A DNA stretch of 64,000 bases, taken from assembly GCA_900095095.1 (NCBI GenBank), contig FMBT01000323.1:248001-312000 (forward strand). The letters are read 5' to 3'. Position numbers and translations under genes: made by a program. Positions within the stretch are counted from its first letter, which is position 1; each line of letters starts with the position of its first letter. This DNA is from Fragilariopsis cylindrus CCMP1102 (taxonomy: Eukaryota > Bacillariophyta > Bacillariophyceae > Bacillariales > Bacillariaceae). Positions 1 to 11,630 of the stretch are shown here, in pieces. Under the pieces are notes generated by a model. It was not told the origin of the DNA, made no database searches, and saw only the letters and a list, made by a program, of their open reading frames with translations.

Positions 1-518
1 TGATTGCTGGGAACCAGCAAATATGCAGTTTCCACCCAGTGCCATAGGCTTTTTAAACGATAGACATTGAAGCCCACTGGTGTCAGGAATCGCGGCACGT
101 CGTGGAAATATTTTGTTAAGTGTTCTGTCGCAATCTGTGCCAGCAACAATACCAATGGTGAAATTGCGCCACCAGAGATTTCAAGCGGTGCAAAGGCAAC
201 TAGAGAAAGTGGGAACAGAACCGTCAATACTTGAAATCCTATCATGTATCTTGTAAAGGCGACCTTGCCTCGAAATTGTCCGTGTCCCAGAGGATCAACA
301 GTAGCACCGCCCTTACCCTCGTCATTTTTCTGCGACAGCGCTAGCTCATTGGAATTGAAACATATGGCGTTGGCGAGATAGATGTACGCTGGATATGCGA
401 CTATGAAGATTGCGTCGGAAGCTGGGATGAATTGCTTTGATAGCAAGAAGGCCGATAAGACAACACAGAAAACGATAATTTTTGACATTGTTTCAACCAC
501 GTGGCTTTGTTTCTGCAT
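1..518 (-). CDS. Multi-pass membrane protein, 3' part cut by window edge
   Basis: The reverse strand is open from an ATG at 518 through base 1 without a stop, giving about 172 residues of a protein whose C-terminus lies outside the window. An alternative in-frame ATG lies at 488. A stop lies 24 codons upstream of the 518 ATG. The chain has at least four hydrophobic segments: one just after the second Met (IIVFCVVLSAFLL), one around IFIVAYPAYIYLANAICF, one around FQVLTVLFPLSLVAF and one around SPLVLLLAQIATEHL. After these comes a conserved-looking stretch, VPRFLTPVGFNVYRLKSLWH. That tail vaguely recalls the plant membrane proteins grouped as DUF7733, which is a memory-based guess. Composition is not low-complexity and the frame is clean, so I take it as a real gene. 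Function is unknown. Confidence 0.6.
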   Translation of the reverse strand, partial: MQKQSHVVETMSKIIVFCVVLSAFLLSKQFIPASDAIFIVAYPAYIYLANAICFNSNELALSQKNDEGKGGATVDPLGHGQFRGKVAFTRYMIGFQVLTVLFPLSLVAFAPLEISGGAISPLVLLLAQIATEHLTKYFHDVPRFLTPVGFNVYRLKSLWHWVETAYLLVPSN

Positions 519-2797
519 CGATATATTTAATTGTGGTATTGAAATGAGAAAGTTATTTTGCTTCTTTGAAAATGAATATTTCCGAAATTATAAGTTGGTA
601 GGAAGTTCGAACAACAGGAGGACAATACGGCATTGAGACCAGTTTGTAGTTTTCATAGTTGTCGTCCAAGCAGGATTTGGGGTAGCACGTTGAAGATACT
701 ATTGGGAGCAGGGCGAAGTTCGCGCGACAGTAGTGTCGTCAATGCAGGATTCATCATCGCTGTTAGATTTCCTTCCCAATGCGAGTAAAAACCACCACAT
801 CTTGAGTCCGCACGTGGATCTCAAACGTGCATCTCAAACTCGACCCTTTTTTATTTCTCAAGACAATGTGCTGATGTCTCACGAATTCGTCCCACTTCGA
901 CGATAGCTAACTTCTGAAGTTCGAACCACTATATTAATTATTCTATTTCGGTAGATTTTTCCGATCGAAAAACCATTGGGGACGGACGTACCTTACTTGT
1001 TTTGGTCCGTGGTTTCAAAGGAGATGAATTATTGAAGAGGTGAAAGGAATAATATGCGCCTACCGATGTTGATTTGAGAGAGATTGATGATTGATGAGAT
1101 GATGATTCGATACATATATCTGGATTTACGTGAGCTCCGTTAAGTCTAAAATCACAAAGAATCCGTAGATATTTTTACTTCGGCCTAAAAATATTCAAAG
1201 ACAATATTAAAAAAATCCTTTGGTCTTCTTTTCTGTCGTCAGCCGGGATCATGCGTTCCTTCGAGCCATGTTTATGTTGTTTCGTTACTTTCAGAACCCT
1301 TTAGCTTCCTCGTCCTGTCGATCTGTGAGCATTATCTCCCTTGGTCCCATCCTTGTCCCTACCTTGCGTGTTAATAATAGTTCCTTGCTGAATCTCGCAA
1401 CCCCCGGGAACGTGGTAGAACGGCGCTGCCCGATCCAGAGTGCCTGGATTGTTATTTTAATCCTCACAAAGAATCAGTATCTATCGATATACATATCGAT
1501 ACATCCTCTCTACAAAAATCCTACACCAAACTGTCCATCACCAGTGCGTGCCATCGTGATTGCGATCGCGTCGGATTGAGAAAGAGCGTTGTGTAGCTCC
1601 AATCACGTTCTACAGAGATAGGTGAAGTTCAGTGCCATGCTCTGCATGTATCCATGACAGAGGGATACAGATACAGACAGTTAACACGAAATGATGGACA
1701 GCAGTATCCAAAGCATAATCCGAACACAAGAACAATCGACTCTCTCGGAAGGTACCGCTGCAAGTCACCACCGACGATGATGTTGACGAGGTAATAGCCT
1801 CCTTTGCATCTGGTAGGGTATCATCAAAAACAAGCTCGGATTGGGAATATTGCATAGTATGCAAATATGTGGTACACCTGTTCCAACTGTCCTACCCTAG
1901 CCCGTCCTAGTAGGATAACTCTCACTAATTCACAGATCCACCGAAGTACACATATGAGACCCTGGTAGTAGTTCACGATACCCTTACTGAAGTTTCGGTT
2001 TCAAATTCATCTCTTTGGAAGCAATAAGAGGTGTCTTCATTTCCACCATCGATCTTTTTTCCATGCATTGCACGGTATAAACGGCCTCCTACACAGTGGT
2101 TCCCAAAAGTTGCAATGCTGCGAAGCCTTACAGTACTGTAAACAGATTTGAGGTATGCACTATCCAAGTACTGCTTGGGCGAGAGTAGAGTAGCGTAAAC
2201 AGATTTTAAGAGGTTCGCAAAATAATTCATATATGAACAATAAGTACCGTACCTACCGGTACAGTCCATGCATACTATGTGTGTATGTGTGAGGTTATGT
2301 CCAGGTGAGGAATAATGAATGAAGAAATATATCAAAGTCATCATCATCTTCCTCCTCACGGAAAGCCGTCAAACCCACCGGCACTAGAGTAACAAGATTA
2401 TAATAAAAAGAGAACACCCTATATGAATCACAAAAATAGGAATTGTCATATGGTATGGATATCCTATTTATAAAATTGGACGATAGAAAAATTAAAAAAA
2501 CAAGTGGTAAATGAATGCCGTCTTTTCCTATTTTCGTATGGTGCGTGCAAATTCAAGATTTTGGATGCAGAGTCGAGTCGAGTATAACATTTCTGTACCT
2601 GGTACCATGGAAGAAGACGATATAATTGTACTTTTCACAAATAATTTTATACGTCGTCAAAGTTAGTTCAAATAGAACACAATAACATATATATATAATC
2701 ATGTATTACATTAATCTTGTTGAAAAAGAGAATAACTATGATTCTATCTCACTATGTCGTGAATATAACACCATAATAATGATAAGCTTTTCCTGAA
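519..2797. other. Intergenic, no supported gene
   Basis: Several short open frames occur (for example 1220-1579 plus and 1973-2359 minus). They show no recognisable domain, and their composition looks like noise. The stretch 1300-1450 is richer in GC than its surroundings, and a minus-strand reading there has coding-like composition, but stops break it and nothing is recognisable. I see no RNA gene. Confidence 0.5.
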
Positions 2798-4021
2798 TTA
2801 TTTCACAACATATGTTGTGAGATAAAAATTACCTGCGTCTCGTATGATGATTTGTCGATTATAAGGCGAAGAACTAATAACCTCAATGTTATCGGCCGTT
2901 TCGTAACCTAAATATACAATATGCATTGTCTTATCAATGAATTCATGTTCAATCATACTCCATAATGTCAACCCATTTTGTGGAGCACGAAAGATGTATT
3001 TACCATCAGACGTAAAAAAAAACCTCTTATTTGTTGGAACAATTAACTTCTGTGTAATATATGTTTGACCCATGGCAATAGACCATACCGATCCTACACG
3101 CCGGTGATGGTCATAAATGGTCACCATTTTATGATCATGTGAAAGTGTATGTGTAAAACTTTTATGTCCATCGAGTTCAATATCAAGATAAGGACGCCAT
3201 ATTTTGATGGCCAGACCTTTATTTTGTTCACGACAACAAATAAAAGCAACATAATCAACAGAAGAAAACCCAAAACCAGGTGGTGGTATCAAAGATTTAA
3301 TAGTTTTTCCAGCGTTCGACACATCTTTCATGAACGCACAAGCTCCCAGTGAAACCATTATATATTTGCTACAAGGAGTAATAGAAACTTTAGGTATGCC
3401 GTTATTGAACTCATCGGCGAAGTCTTCTCTCATGTTCCATTCTTGTAATTGTTCGTAATTTCCAGTAACGTTATCCCATAATCTAATAAATAAATCAGCG
3501 TGGGCTGAGACTAAAAAGCTCCCGTCCGGTGAATATTTCAAATCAATGATCTGATTGTTGTAGTTAGTCGGTCTGTTGTCGTTTTCGTTAATTAAAACAG
3601 GCCCAAGTCGTTGGTCGACAATTTTGATGTTACCATGAACATAATGATTGTTAGCATTAGGATACTTACAAGCAAGACGTGTACCACATGGTGACCATGC
3701 CCAAAGATGACTGAATGGTAGGATATAATAAATTGGCCATGGTGGTAGGATCAACTTTGATTGGTTGTATATCTTTTTGTTAGAGCAAGATATGCTATTA
3801 AAAATCACTCTATCAGCAATGTATGGTAATATACAGCAAAGAAAATCTGGGAAGTCCTTTAGAATATTTCCAAGAGATAGCGTTGGGATGACGACTTCAG
3901 GAGTGAGAGTCGGCAATGATGAGTTGCCGCTGTTATCAATTGCTGTCTTTCTTTTTTCTCCTTTGCCAGCATCATCATTCGTAGCCATCATTCTTATTTC
4001 GATTTCTGTGATATCACGCAA
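2798..4021 (-). CDS. WD40-repeat-like beta-propeller protein
   Basis: A single uninterrupted frame of 407 residues. The first 60 residues are polar, with acidic/basic and Ser/Asn patches. A hydrophobic segment (residues 50-75) follows, then repeats typical of WD40 blades: WAWSPCGTRLACKYP, IIDLKYSPDGSFLVSAHADLFIRLWD, KVSITPCSKYIMVSLG, and later FFTSDGKYIFRAPQNGLTLWS and YNRQIIIRDAG. The SPDGSFLVSAHADLFIRLWD blade is the clearest match to the GH-WD pattern; the others are degenerate. The start could be Met1 (4021), Met11 (3991) or Met12 (3988); MMATNDD is a plausible true start. WD40 propellers are scaffolds for protein complexes and have no catalytic activity of their own. I cannot name the partner. 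No intron is needed. Confidence 0.65.
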   Translation of the reverse strand: MRDITEIEIRMMATNDDAGKGEKRKTAIDNSGNSSLPTLTPEVVIPTLSLGNILKDFPDFLCCILPYIADRVIFNSISCSNKKIYNQSKLILPPWPIYYILPFSHLWAWSPCGTRLACKYPNANNHYVHGNIKIVDQRLGPVLINENDNRPTNYNNQIIDLKYSPDGSFLVSAHADLFIRLWDNVTGNYEQLQEWNMREDFADEFNNGIPKVSITPCSKYIMVSLGACAFMKDVSNAGKTIKSLIPPPGFGFSSVDYVAFICCREQNKGLAIKIWRPYLDIELDGHKSFTHTLSHDHKMVTIYDHHRRVGSVWSIAMGQTYITQKLIVPTNKRFFFTSDGKYIFRAPQNGLTLWSMIEHEFIDKTMHIVYLGYETADNIEVISSSPYNRQIIIRDAGNFYLTTYVVK

Positions 4022-6474
4022 ATTAAATCTGGTCGTCCTTTATCGACAACCGAACTGTTATTGTGCTTATAAGAAGAAGCTATTCCCTTATGTTAAACGC
4101 TGCGTTGGGACATATGGTAGCAGGAACAGTAAGAGATTTGAGTATTCCTCTGCCATTCGCTTAGCGGTAAAGCAACAGCATATATTGTGATCGAGGTTGA
4201 CACTTGACGCGACGCGACTACTCCCGGGCATGATTAAAGTCACGTGTGGATCGTGACTGGGATTTTGTGACTGAAAGTATTCACCATATCCCATCAATGA
4301 TTGAGATTATCAAATAAAAATAAAATAAAATAAATAATCTCCAAAGTTTAAATCAATTATAGCTATGTACAGTATGGGCTAGTTATATCATATATATAGT
4401 TGCTACCACCACTTTTTTTTTTCTAAATAAATAGTCAGTAATATCCTGTATGTGCATTAAATAACACCCAAAGTAACTGTACAAAAGTAATATGTGTGTA
4501 GCTGCTGTTCTATGTGTATCATTCTGCCAATAATGGTCTAAGAGGGTATAGGTAGGCATTATGTGGGATTTATATTATATGTATAGATGCTACCATCACT
4601 TTTTTTTCCAGAATAATTAATCAGCAGCATTTCATACATGCATGAGATAATAACAAGAGCCACTGTAGGAAAGTAATATGTGTGCACTTGTTGTTCTACA
4701 TCATGTATCTGCTTATTTTGATGCAACAACAACCAACAGGATGTTTCTCATATTCTATAATACAACCAACATTGTTGAAGAGTGTGATAGTGAGCTGGTG
4801 TATTGAAATACTAACCAACCATCTCCATACTCCTTTTGTTAAGATCAATTAATACAGCTTGTGCCTGTCACTGTCATTTCTATATATCAAGATAAGTAAG
4901 AATTAAACATGCCCAAAAATAGGACTGATTTTAGTGCATACCTACCCAGCCAAATCTACATTTTTCTTCAACCACACATACAAAAAAATGATAGGAGGGT
5001 TAGGTAAGGTCCTCATACACTATTACTTGTGGATAGAAACCATCATCATCCCAACCCACCATTATTTTGGATGTAATTGCAGTTTACCCATGTTTTCAAG
5101 AATATCTCAAATATAAAAAGCAATCAAGGACCGTACTTAAAATAATCACTGTGGGCTGATCTATGCTCCAAAGCAAATTTTGACATGTATTTTCGCACAA
5201 ATACTCATAAAATAAACTAACCCACCAAAAGCCGAAACCATTGGGGCCTCTGGTTCATATGCTACATCTCGTGCAAAATTATTTTAAGTGGATTTTAGCT
5301 AAAATAGGGTATTTATTGGTTTTTGTTCTGTGACGAAGAAAGTAAACCCCTGGATGTACCCACTGTCTTGCATATATATAAATATTAAGCATATAATGGG
5401 TTCCATGTTTTTATTTTTCGAAAAAAAATCTTCTAGCAAAAATAATAGCTGCAACGAATTAACTAGTAACATGGTGCGTTAAAGGCTCGTCATCGTACAG
5501 GAATGTGTGCATGAACTGAAGGAGTGCATACCACATATTTTAAGACCAATATTTGTTACACACATGATAAGGTAGAGCAACTCTCGCTGACCAAAAAAAG
5601 CATTTTCCTGGAAGTTCTACCCTGCTTTGTGTCCTGAACAAGATAACTCATAGAAAGATGATGTGTGCTGTGTGTGAGCCTACATTGTGAGATACCAGTA
5701 GGCTTACGAGACTAAAGAATATAATATTTCTCCATCTCATAGGTCAATTGTAAACTTCATAGTTTAATTTTCCAAAAAAATGACTTTTCAGGTGTATATA
5801 TTTGATGCTAAAGTTGTTATAACATACTAGACTAACAAAATACTAGCAAAATTTTTGGACATGATTTAGTGTTTATATTGGCATAATTTTTTTATATTCG
5901 TACGCTGATAAAGTGAGCTTAAGTGTGTCATATTAGAAATCGATTTAACTGAAACTCCTTTTGGGGATAAGTCTGACACATAGTGATTAATTATGAGCCA
6001 AAAACAATTTCGGTTAATAGAGGAAATGAGATGTCTATGCTGTTTTTAATTGTTTTCTATTGAATTGAAACACACGATAGCTCGTGTTAATATTGAAAAA
6101 GTGACAGTTAGATTTGCAGTATGTGTATCGCGAAATTTTGGCGCGCACGCTACTATGATATATTCATTTTGCGTATAAATGAATGATGCGCGTTCTACAG
6201 GGCTGATTCTACGTGAGTGGAGACTAGACTCAATTCGCGCGGTGGGGGTTGTGAATTTTCCCTTATTTTGAATTTTTTCCAAATCGAGGATGTTCCTGAC
6301 TCCGATAACAAAACAGAGGATCGATGGGAAAGAAACTTAATTTTTTATCGCCTATTATTTATTTTTCCTAGGTATACCTACTGTAGTCTCCTTTGAACGC
6401 AATATGGCAGAACGACTTTTTGTTCCATCAAGAAAGAAACAATTGTTGTCCTCGTATGTAATCGAAAAGAAAAG
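4022..6474. other. Long AT-rich intergenic region
   Basis: No gene was found in 2.4 kb. It contains a diverged duplication (4381-4709), several poly-T tracts and TATATA stretches. Short open frames at 4934-5116 and 6046-6282 have no coding character. Confidence 0.5.
4381..4709. repeat. Diverged direct duplication of about 140 bp
   Basis: The segment 4381-4520 (TATATAGTTGCTACCACCAC, then a T-run, later AAAGTAATATGTGTG) recurs about 186 bp downstream at 4567-4709 (ATGTATAGATGCTACCATCAC, T-run, AAAGTAATATGTGTG). Both copies end in GTTCTA followed closely by TGTATC. The two are clearly related but diverged. Confidence 0.65.
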
Positions 6475-7335
6475 ATGCAACGATTGCAGAATTTTACTGC
6501 GACAGTACAAGCAGCAGTTGTCCCTTGCTTTCGTGTTGGCAATGTCATGAATCGTCGTCGGAATAAGAACAATAACCCTATCAGCAATAACTATGGAAGA
6601 TTACATAATGTACAACTCCTTTATTCAACGACAACAACAACAATCAAGAATCCCTTTCGTGTTTTAGGATTACCATCATTTACATCATTTTCAATTGTTC
6701 AAAAGAAATTTCTGAAACTTGCCATAAAACATCATCCAGATACGAAGGCAGTAGATAATAATGATACGGGTAATACTGTTACTGGTACTGGGACGGGCAC
6801 CATGGACAGCAGTGCCCCTATTTCTGTAAATGACGACTTTGTTCGTATTCGAACAGCCTACGAACAAATTCGTAATGAACACAATCGAAGACAATTACGA
6901 GAACGATCCACAACATTTACTTCCACGAGGACGAGTCAGAATTATACAGCAACAGAACGGAATAATAATAATAATAACAATGATACTTATAATACTACCG
7001 ATTATTCAGATTCTTCATCCTTTACATTTACTTCCGACGAAGAAGGAAATGAATTCTTAGATTGGTTTTATGATATGTCGAAGGTTCGGATCACATCAAT
7101 GCAACGAAAAGAAATGGTGGCAGTGTATTGGAAACAGGCACGATTGCATGAGCATTATCCGGGGGGACAATTTTGGGATTTTGCACGTCGGTTGGTCACC
7201 TTCCAAGAGGCATTCCTACAAAATCGTGAGAAGAACAAAAGTAGGAACGAATCAAAGAACACAACAACAAAGACTAAAAATAAAATGAAAGAAAACATTA
7301 GTATTCGAAGAAAACGACATCCAAGGGGACGATGA
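6475..7335 (+). CDS. J-domain (DnaJ-like) co-chaperone, probably mitochondrial
   Basis: One open frame of 286 residues. Residues about 58-140 form a J-domain: helix I NPFRVLGLPSFTS, helix II FSIVQKKFLKLAIKHHPDTK with the diagnostic HPD tripeptide at 87-89, then an inserted Gly/Thr/Asp-rich loop (92-118). Helix III is DDFVRIRTAYEQIRNEH. The HPD loop is what stimulates Hsp70 ATPase activity in this family. The N-terminal 40 residues are rich in Arg, Gln, Asn and Val with no acidic residue, as expected of a mitochondrial presequence (inference). A low-complexity Asn/Thr linker follows the J-domain. A second conserved-looking block (FLDWFYDMSKVRITS, then QFWDFARRLVTFQEAFLQ) precedes a Lys/Arg-rich C-terminus. 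No Gly/Phe or zinc-finger region is present, so it is a class III (J-domain only) type. Confidence 0.85.
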   Translation: MQRLQNFTATVQAAVVPCFRVGNVMNRRRNKNNNPISNNYGRLHNVQLLYSTTTTTIKNPFRVLGLPSFTSFSIVQKKFLKLAIKHHPDTKAVDNNDTGNTVTGTGTGTMDSSAPISVNDDFVRIRTAYEQIRNEHNRRQLRERSTTFTSTRTSQNYTATERNNNNNNNDTYNTTDYSDSSSFTFTSDEEGNEFLDWFYDMSKVRITSMQRKEMVAVYWKQARLHEHYPGGQFWDFARRLVTFQEAFLQNREKNKSRNESKNTTTKTKNKMKENISIRRKRHPRGR

Positions 7336-8087
7336 TACCGATATATGTATTTTGTCCAATAGATGGTCACAACTGTACGTCATTACCCAACGTTATTCTT
7401 GAATTTCAGTTTGCATTCCAAACTATAGAATTTTGACAAATTTCTTTTTTGTGAACTTGGTTTTAATAAATACAGAAAATCAAAGATAAATAACCGTTTC
7501 CTTGATATCGTATCTGAAGAGAGAACTTTATGCGTTGGTATCACAAATGACGATAGATACAATGACAAACACAAAGTTGCTTTCGGTACGTGGTAGATAA
7601 TAGAGAATGGTATGCAAATGCACTTTATCATGCTAAGGGAAACTTACTTTATACATGCTAACAAAAAAACAAACCCAAAAACATAGAAAAAGTGTTGAGT
7701 GGTATGCATGCTAAAGGTCTAGATTCTGTGTGGTAGTAATATTTTCTAAATGCATAGAATAGGGAAGTGTACCTAAGGATAAAGATTGAAGTTGATATGC
7801 AGCTACTACTAATTGTGTAGGACCTATGTGTGTGTGTGTGTGTATTATAGTATATATGTATGTTTGTGATTTCTTTAAACGATGTAAAGGACAGTGCTTC
7901 AGTAAGCAGCTTGTTTGTTTATTTATAATATGCCCTATCATTAACCATCTGACATCTTTGTGTGTCAAAAAATGTGGACAAAACTTATTATTGCTAGTGA
8001 AAATGGCAAAATTGTATTAGTAAATTGTATGTGCGTGTGTGTGTGTTCTTTGATATTTGATGAATCGTCCCATAGATCAGGAGATAA
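7336..8087. other. Intergenic with TG microsatellite
   Basis: Between the convergent J-domain and kinase genes. A TG run lies at 7826-7843 and a shorter GTGTGTG patch near 8034. No gene was seen. Confidence 0.6.
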
Positions 8088-9612
8088 TTACATGCTACCC
8101 CTTCTAAGGTCTGGTTGTTGTTGTCGTCGATCAATTTTTACTACTTCTTTAATTCGTTGATATATTTCTTCAAATGACGGTCTCTTATTCGGATAAGTTT
8201 GCCAACAGTCCTCAATTAACCTTCTTGTTATAGGGCAAGAGATGCGGGTTAGCTTAGGATCATGTTATCTTCAACGAGACGACGATTGAATTCCTTTTAT
8301 CTTGATGATTTTTGTTTTTACCGTATGCAATTGTTAACGAACAAAGCTCGTAAAGAATAATTCCAAATGAATAAACGTCTGATTTGAGCGAGTATCCTTT
8401 ACCCGTCATTAACGATGGGTCCATGTACCTAGTTGAGTGGAGAGAAAAGAATAACGAAGGAACAAATCTCGTGTTAGAGAAACAGTCAAATAATTGTTGT
8501 GAAACGTTATTCGTCCTTTGTAATCATATTATGTCATACCTTGGCGAACCACAGATATCATCATTGTCGCAATCTTCTAATTTACGTGCCATCCCAAAGT
8601 CGAAAAGACGAACCGTTCCTCCCTCATCAAATCCGATGTTTTGTGGTTTTAGATCACGCATGACGATACCCTTTTCGTGTAGGTATATCATCCCTTTAAC
8701 TATACCAAGAGCGACGTTTTCCATACGTCCGTACATCTTCTTGATATTCAGCTTAGGTTTTGCTAATGACCATTTGGTCTCATATGAAGCTTTTCTGGCA
8801 TCCTTTCTCCATCGTTCTAACCTATCACTTAAAACTTCTTCCAATAGATCCAATATGAGAAAGTATCCCTCCTCCGTGTCATCTGTAAACGATTGCGAAA
8901 AAGATGTAGAACATATACCTTTCAGTTTGATTATATTTTTATGATCGAGTTCGCTCAAATGCTTTGCTTCCATAGCAAAATCAGTAGCAGCTTTAAGTAG
9001 TGTTTCTGGATCTTTAATGCGTTTCGGGTTCAATGACTTTAGGGCGAAGTTCTCTTTTGTATTTGAGTTTGTTACCATACAAACATCGGCATAACATCCT
9101 CGACCGATGAAGCAAACTTTACTGTAGTTATTCCTATCTACTCGTTCGATAAAAGCAGTTCGATTTGTAGATTGAGAAGAAGATGAGGAGGAGGAGGAAT
9201 GGTTCTGATGATGGCAACCAATTAAGTCAAGATCGTCATCAAATTTTTCTAATTGCAATACAGCCTTGGGAGTTGCAAGAAGAGAAAAACTTGAACACGA
9301 CGAAGAAGAATATGCATCGTCCCCGCCCCAATCAGTTGTGTTGGAATCGGATCCATTATTCGTCGTCTGAGTAATAACTGGTGATACCAAAAAGTTAGCA
9401 CTCTTGCTCGTTCTAAGGATAGTTTGCGATTGAAGAGGCGGTAATAACGAAGTATTGTCAACTAACGGTATCAAAACATTACTACTACACCTCTTAATTC
9501 TTCGTACACGTCCAAGTACCCACGAAGCAGAACCACTTTCTTTCTTTTTACTACTACTGCTATTGACCGTAGGTGACAACGATGATGTCGAACTTCTACG
9601 AAGTTGTTTCAT
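8088..9612 (-). CDS. Ser/Thr (TKL-like) protein kinase, frame-broken in the last exon
   Basis: Exon 1 (9612-8540) encodes a Ser-rich N-terminus and a kinase domain from about residue 160. The Gly-rich loop is VCFIGRGCYADVCMV, the ATP-binding Lys lies in FALKSL, the catalytic loop is MRDLKPQN (the HRD His is replaced by Met) and the Mg-binding motif is FDFG. A 111-bp GT-AG intron (8539-8429) splices SPR to YMDPSL, giving the P+1/APE-equivalent region. Exon 2 continues SDVYSFGIILYELCSL. The frame then breaks near 8296, EFNRRLVEDNM follows in the next frame, and it breaks again near 8260 before PKLTRISCPITRRLIEDCWQ. The last piece ends RRGSM at the stop 8088-8090. Both breaks need one extra base. 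With them repaired, the C-lobe (DCWQTYPNKRPSFEEI) is complete. The gene is either a recent pseudogene or mis-sequenced. Confidence 0.8.
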
Positions 9613-10191
9613 TCTAAAGAGAACGAACTACTGGTTTAGTAGTGTTAATATTTTTGCTTGATCGATGTAAACATTTTTGTAATTTTGTGTCTGGTTTATT
9701 ACTGATTACTACGGTTTGTGATCGTTGACTCATAATGTTCGCTTTTTTATTTTCCCTAACCCACCTACTTATATTTTTTGGTCGTATTAAAAAATACGTG
9801 GTCTTTGTATATATTGCCTTAAATAGATACAAAGAGAACAATAAAACGACGATACTATTTAGATGATTTGAAAACATTGCTACGTAGTGATAAAAACTGT
9901 ATTTCCTTACTTCCAGATAATACCTGTCTTTTGATAGTGCCATATTACCATTCAACCACGATACTCTTTAAACGATTGAAAAAAAGCTGGCTACGTAGCA
10001 TATGAGAAATTAAGTTCGAAAGAGAACTAAAAAGTACGTACGCGTCGCGTTATTCAATTTCTCGTCGTTTTTTGACGCATGACAATATCAGGACCCTCCC
10101 TATATCGTACTTAGGGATTATCTTCAACATACCGGTTATAGTATTTGAATTATCATGGAAACAAAATAAGCACAGTTAGTTAAAGAATGTT

Positions 10192-10414
10192 CTCCTGGGG
10201 CAAGAAATTTTTGAAAGAGAATACAAAAATTAAGTAAATTAGTATGGCGAACGAAGCGCAGCTTTTAAATATCAAGTTATATAAAGGAAATTAGTACTTT
10301 AGTACTCCTGGGGCAAGAAATTTTTGAAAGAGAACAGAAAAATAAAGGAAATTAGTAAGGCGAGCGAAGCGCAGCTTTTAAATATTAAGTTATATAAAGG
10401 AAATTAGTACTTTA
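10192..10414. repeat. Tandem duplication, 2 copies of about 113 bp
   Basis: Copy 1 (10192-10304) and copy 2 (10305-10414) both begin CTCCTGGGGCAAGAAATTTT and contain GAAGCGCAGCTTTTAAATAT, then TTATATAAAGGAAATTAGTA. They differ by a few substitutions and small indels, so the duplication is fairly recent. Confidence 0.85.
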
Positions 10415-10898
10415 TTCGCGTCGTCTGTGGTTGTAAGTCGCGTCGTACTCTACAGTTGGTCGTAGTAATTGTACAGTAATCACGAATTATCAAAAACATA
10501 CATAATATAAGCTTCCAAAAAACCTACTAATATATAGTGAACGGAACAACTGAATTTTCCTAAGTACTGGAGGCAAGAATCCGAAGAAAAAGTCAGAATC
10601 TCAAGGACTTGGTTGCTAACTTTTGGGTCTCTCCTAATAATAATGGCAATGGCAACAAGACGAACCAAGAGTAATGAATCAATCGAAGCTCTCAAGAAAA
10701 AAATAACAAGAATGGAAAGTGAAGAACCTGCACGACTACTATGACTCATCAACAGAATTCGAAATGGTTGAATGCATTAGAGGGATGTGGACGAAGATCC
10801 TCCTCTATAACTGGAACAACAGGAACAATTGGTAGTCCCTTATTAAATACCAAAATTATTCCCATCGATTGATAATATACTTGCTATTGAAAAAAAAT

Positions 10899-10900
<2 letters not shown>

Positions 10901-10929
<29 letters not shown>
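10901..10929. repeat. TG dinucleotide microsatellite
   Basis: An uninterrupted TG run of 14.5 units. Confidence 0.95.
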
Positions 10930-10931
<2 letters not shown>

Positions 10932-11630
10932 CTAGTATCTCAGACAGTCCTCCCAGAATATTATTTATTATCTGATATGATGTAGAGACAAAAAACTGGT
11001 AGATGTACAATATATAATGACGATGTTAATGACGATGTTACATTCAAATGTGATGTGAATAAGCTAATAGAACTACAGCAGTACAGTAATTCATATTCAT
11101 AGGAACAGTTGAAACTCTATTATTAAAAAGTCAGAAAAATGAAGTTATATCAAAAAAGCTTACATAATGACCTATTTATTTTTCTTGTAGTCGGGTCTCG
11201 ATATTACAAGCATCACCTCGCCCATCATCGAAGTCCTAGTCATTACCATCACTTTCTATATCTCCTTCATTGAGGCCAAGACTCAAGACTCAAGCTATCA
11301 TTACTATTATCATTATCGTCGTCGTCGTAACTGCTCATAGTATGCAATGGAAGTGTATGCGTATCGATTACCAAAGAGTATGGAACTCACGCTTTTTGGG
11401 CGCTTATCTTCTCATGTAATCTTTTTTCGAACTATCTGCAGCAACCTCGTATACCTATCCAACCAGTCTGAATGTTACTGGTACCACCTTCGTCACAACC
11501 ACGACAAATGCAAAGACCAACATCAAATCAATAATTTGTTTGACGAACGCAGGGAGTATATTATATAGGACGCTCCATTACCATTTCCACCGGTGCATCA
11601 CCGACAATGACCTGTCACGCAGAGGATGAT

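Larger units (their letters stand above)
9613..11630. other. Intergenic with tandem duplication and TG run
   Basis: No supported gene. Holds the 113-bp tandem duplication at 10192-10414 and a TG microsatellite at 10901-10929. The short frames at 9614-9955, 10480-10752 and 11347-11568 lack coding character. Confidence 0.5.

Noticed and set aside
1220-1579. 119-codon plus-strand frame
   Set aside because: No recognisable motif, starts amid random sequence, and shows no coding bias.
8275-8330. 28-base intron (GTAAAAACAAAA to AAAAG) in the kinase
   Set aside because: Splicing it does not restore the EFNRRLVEDNM frame. A missing base does.
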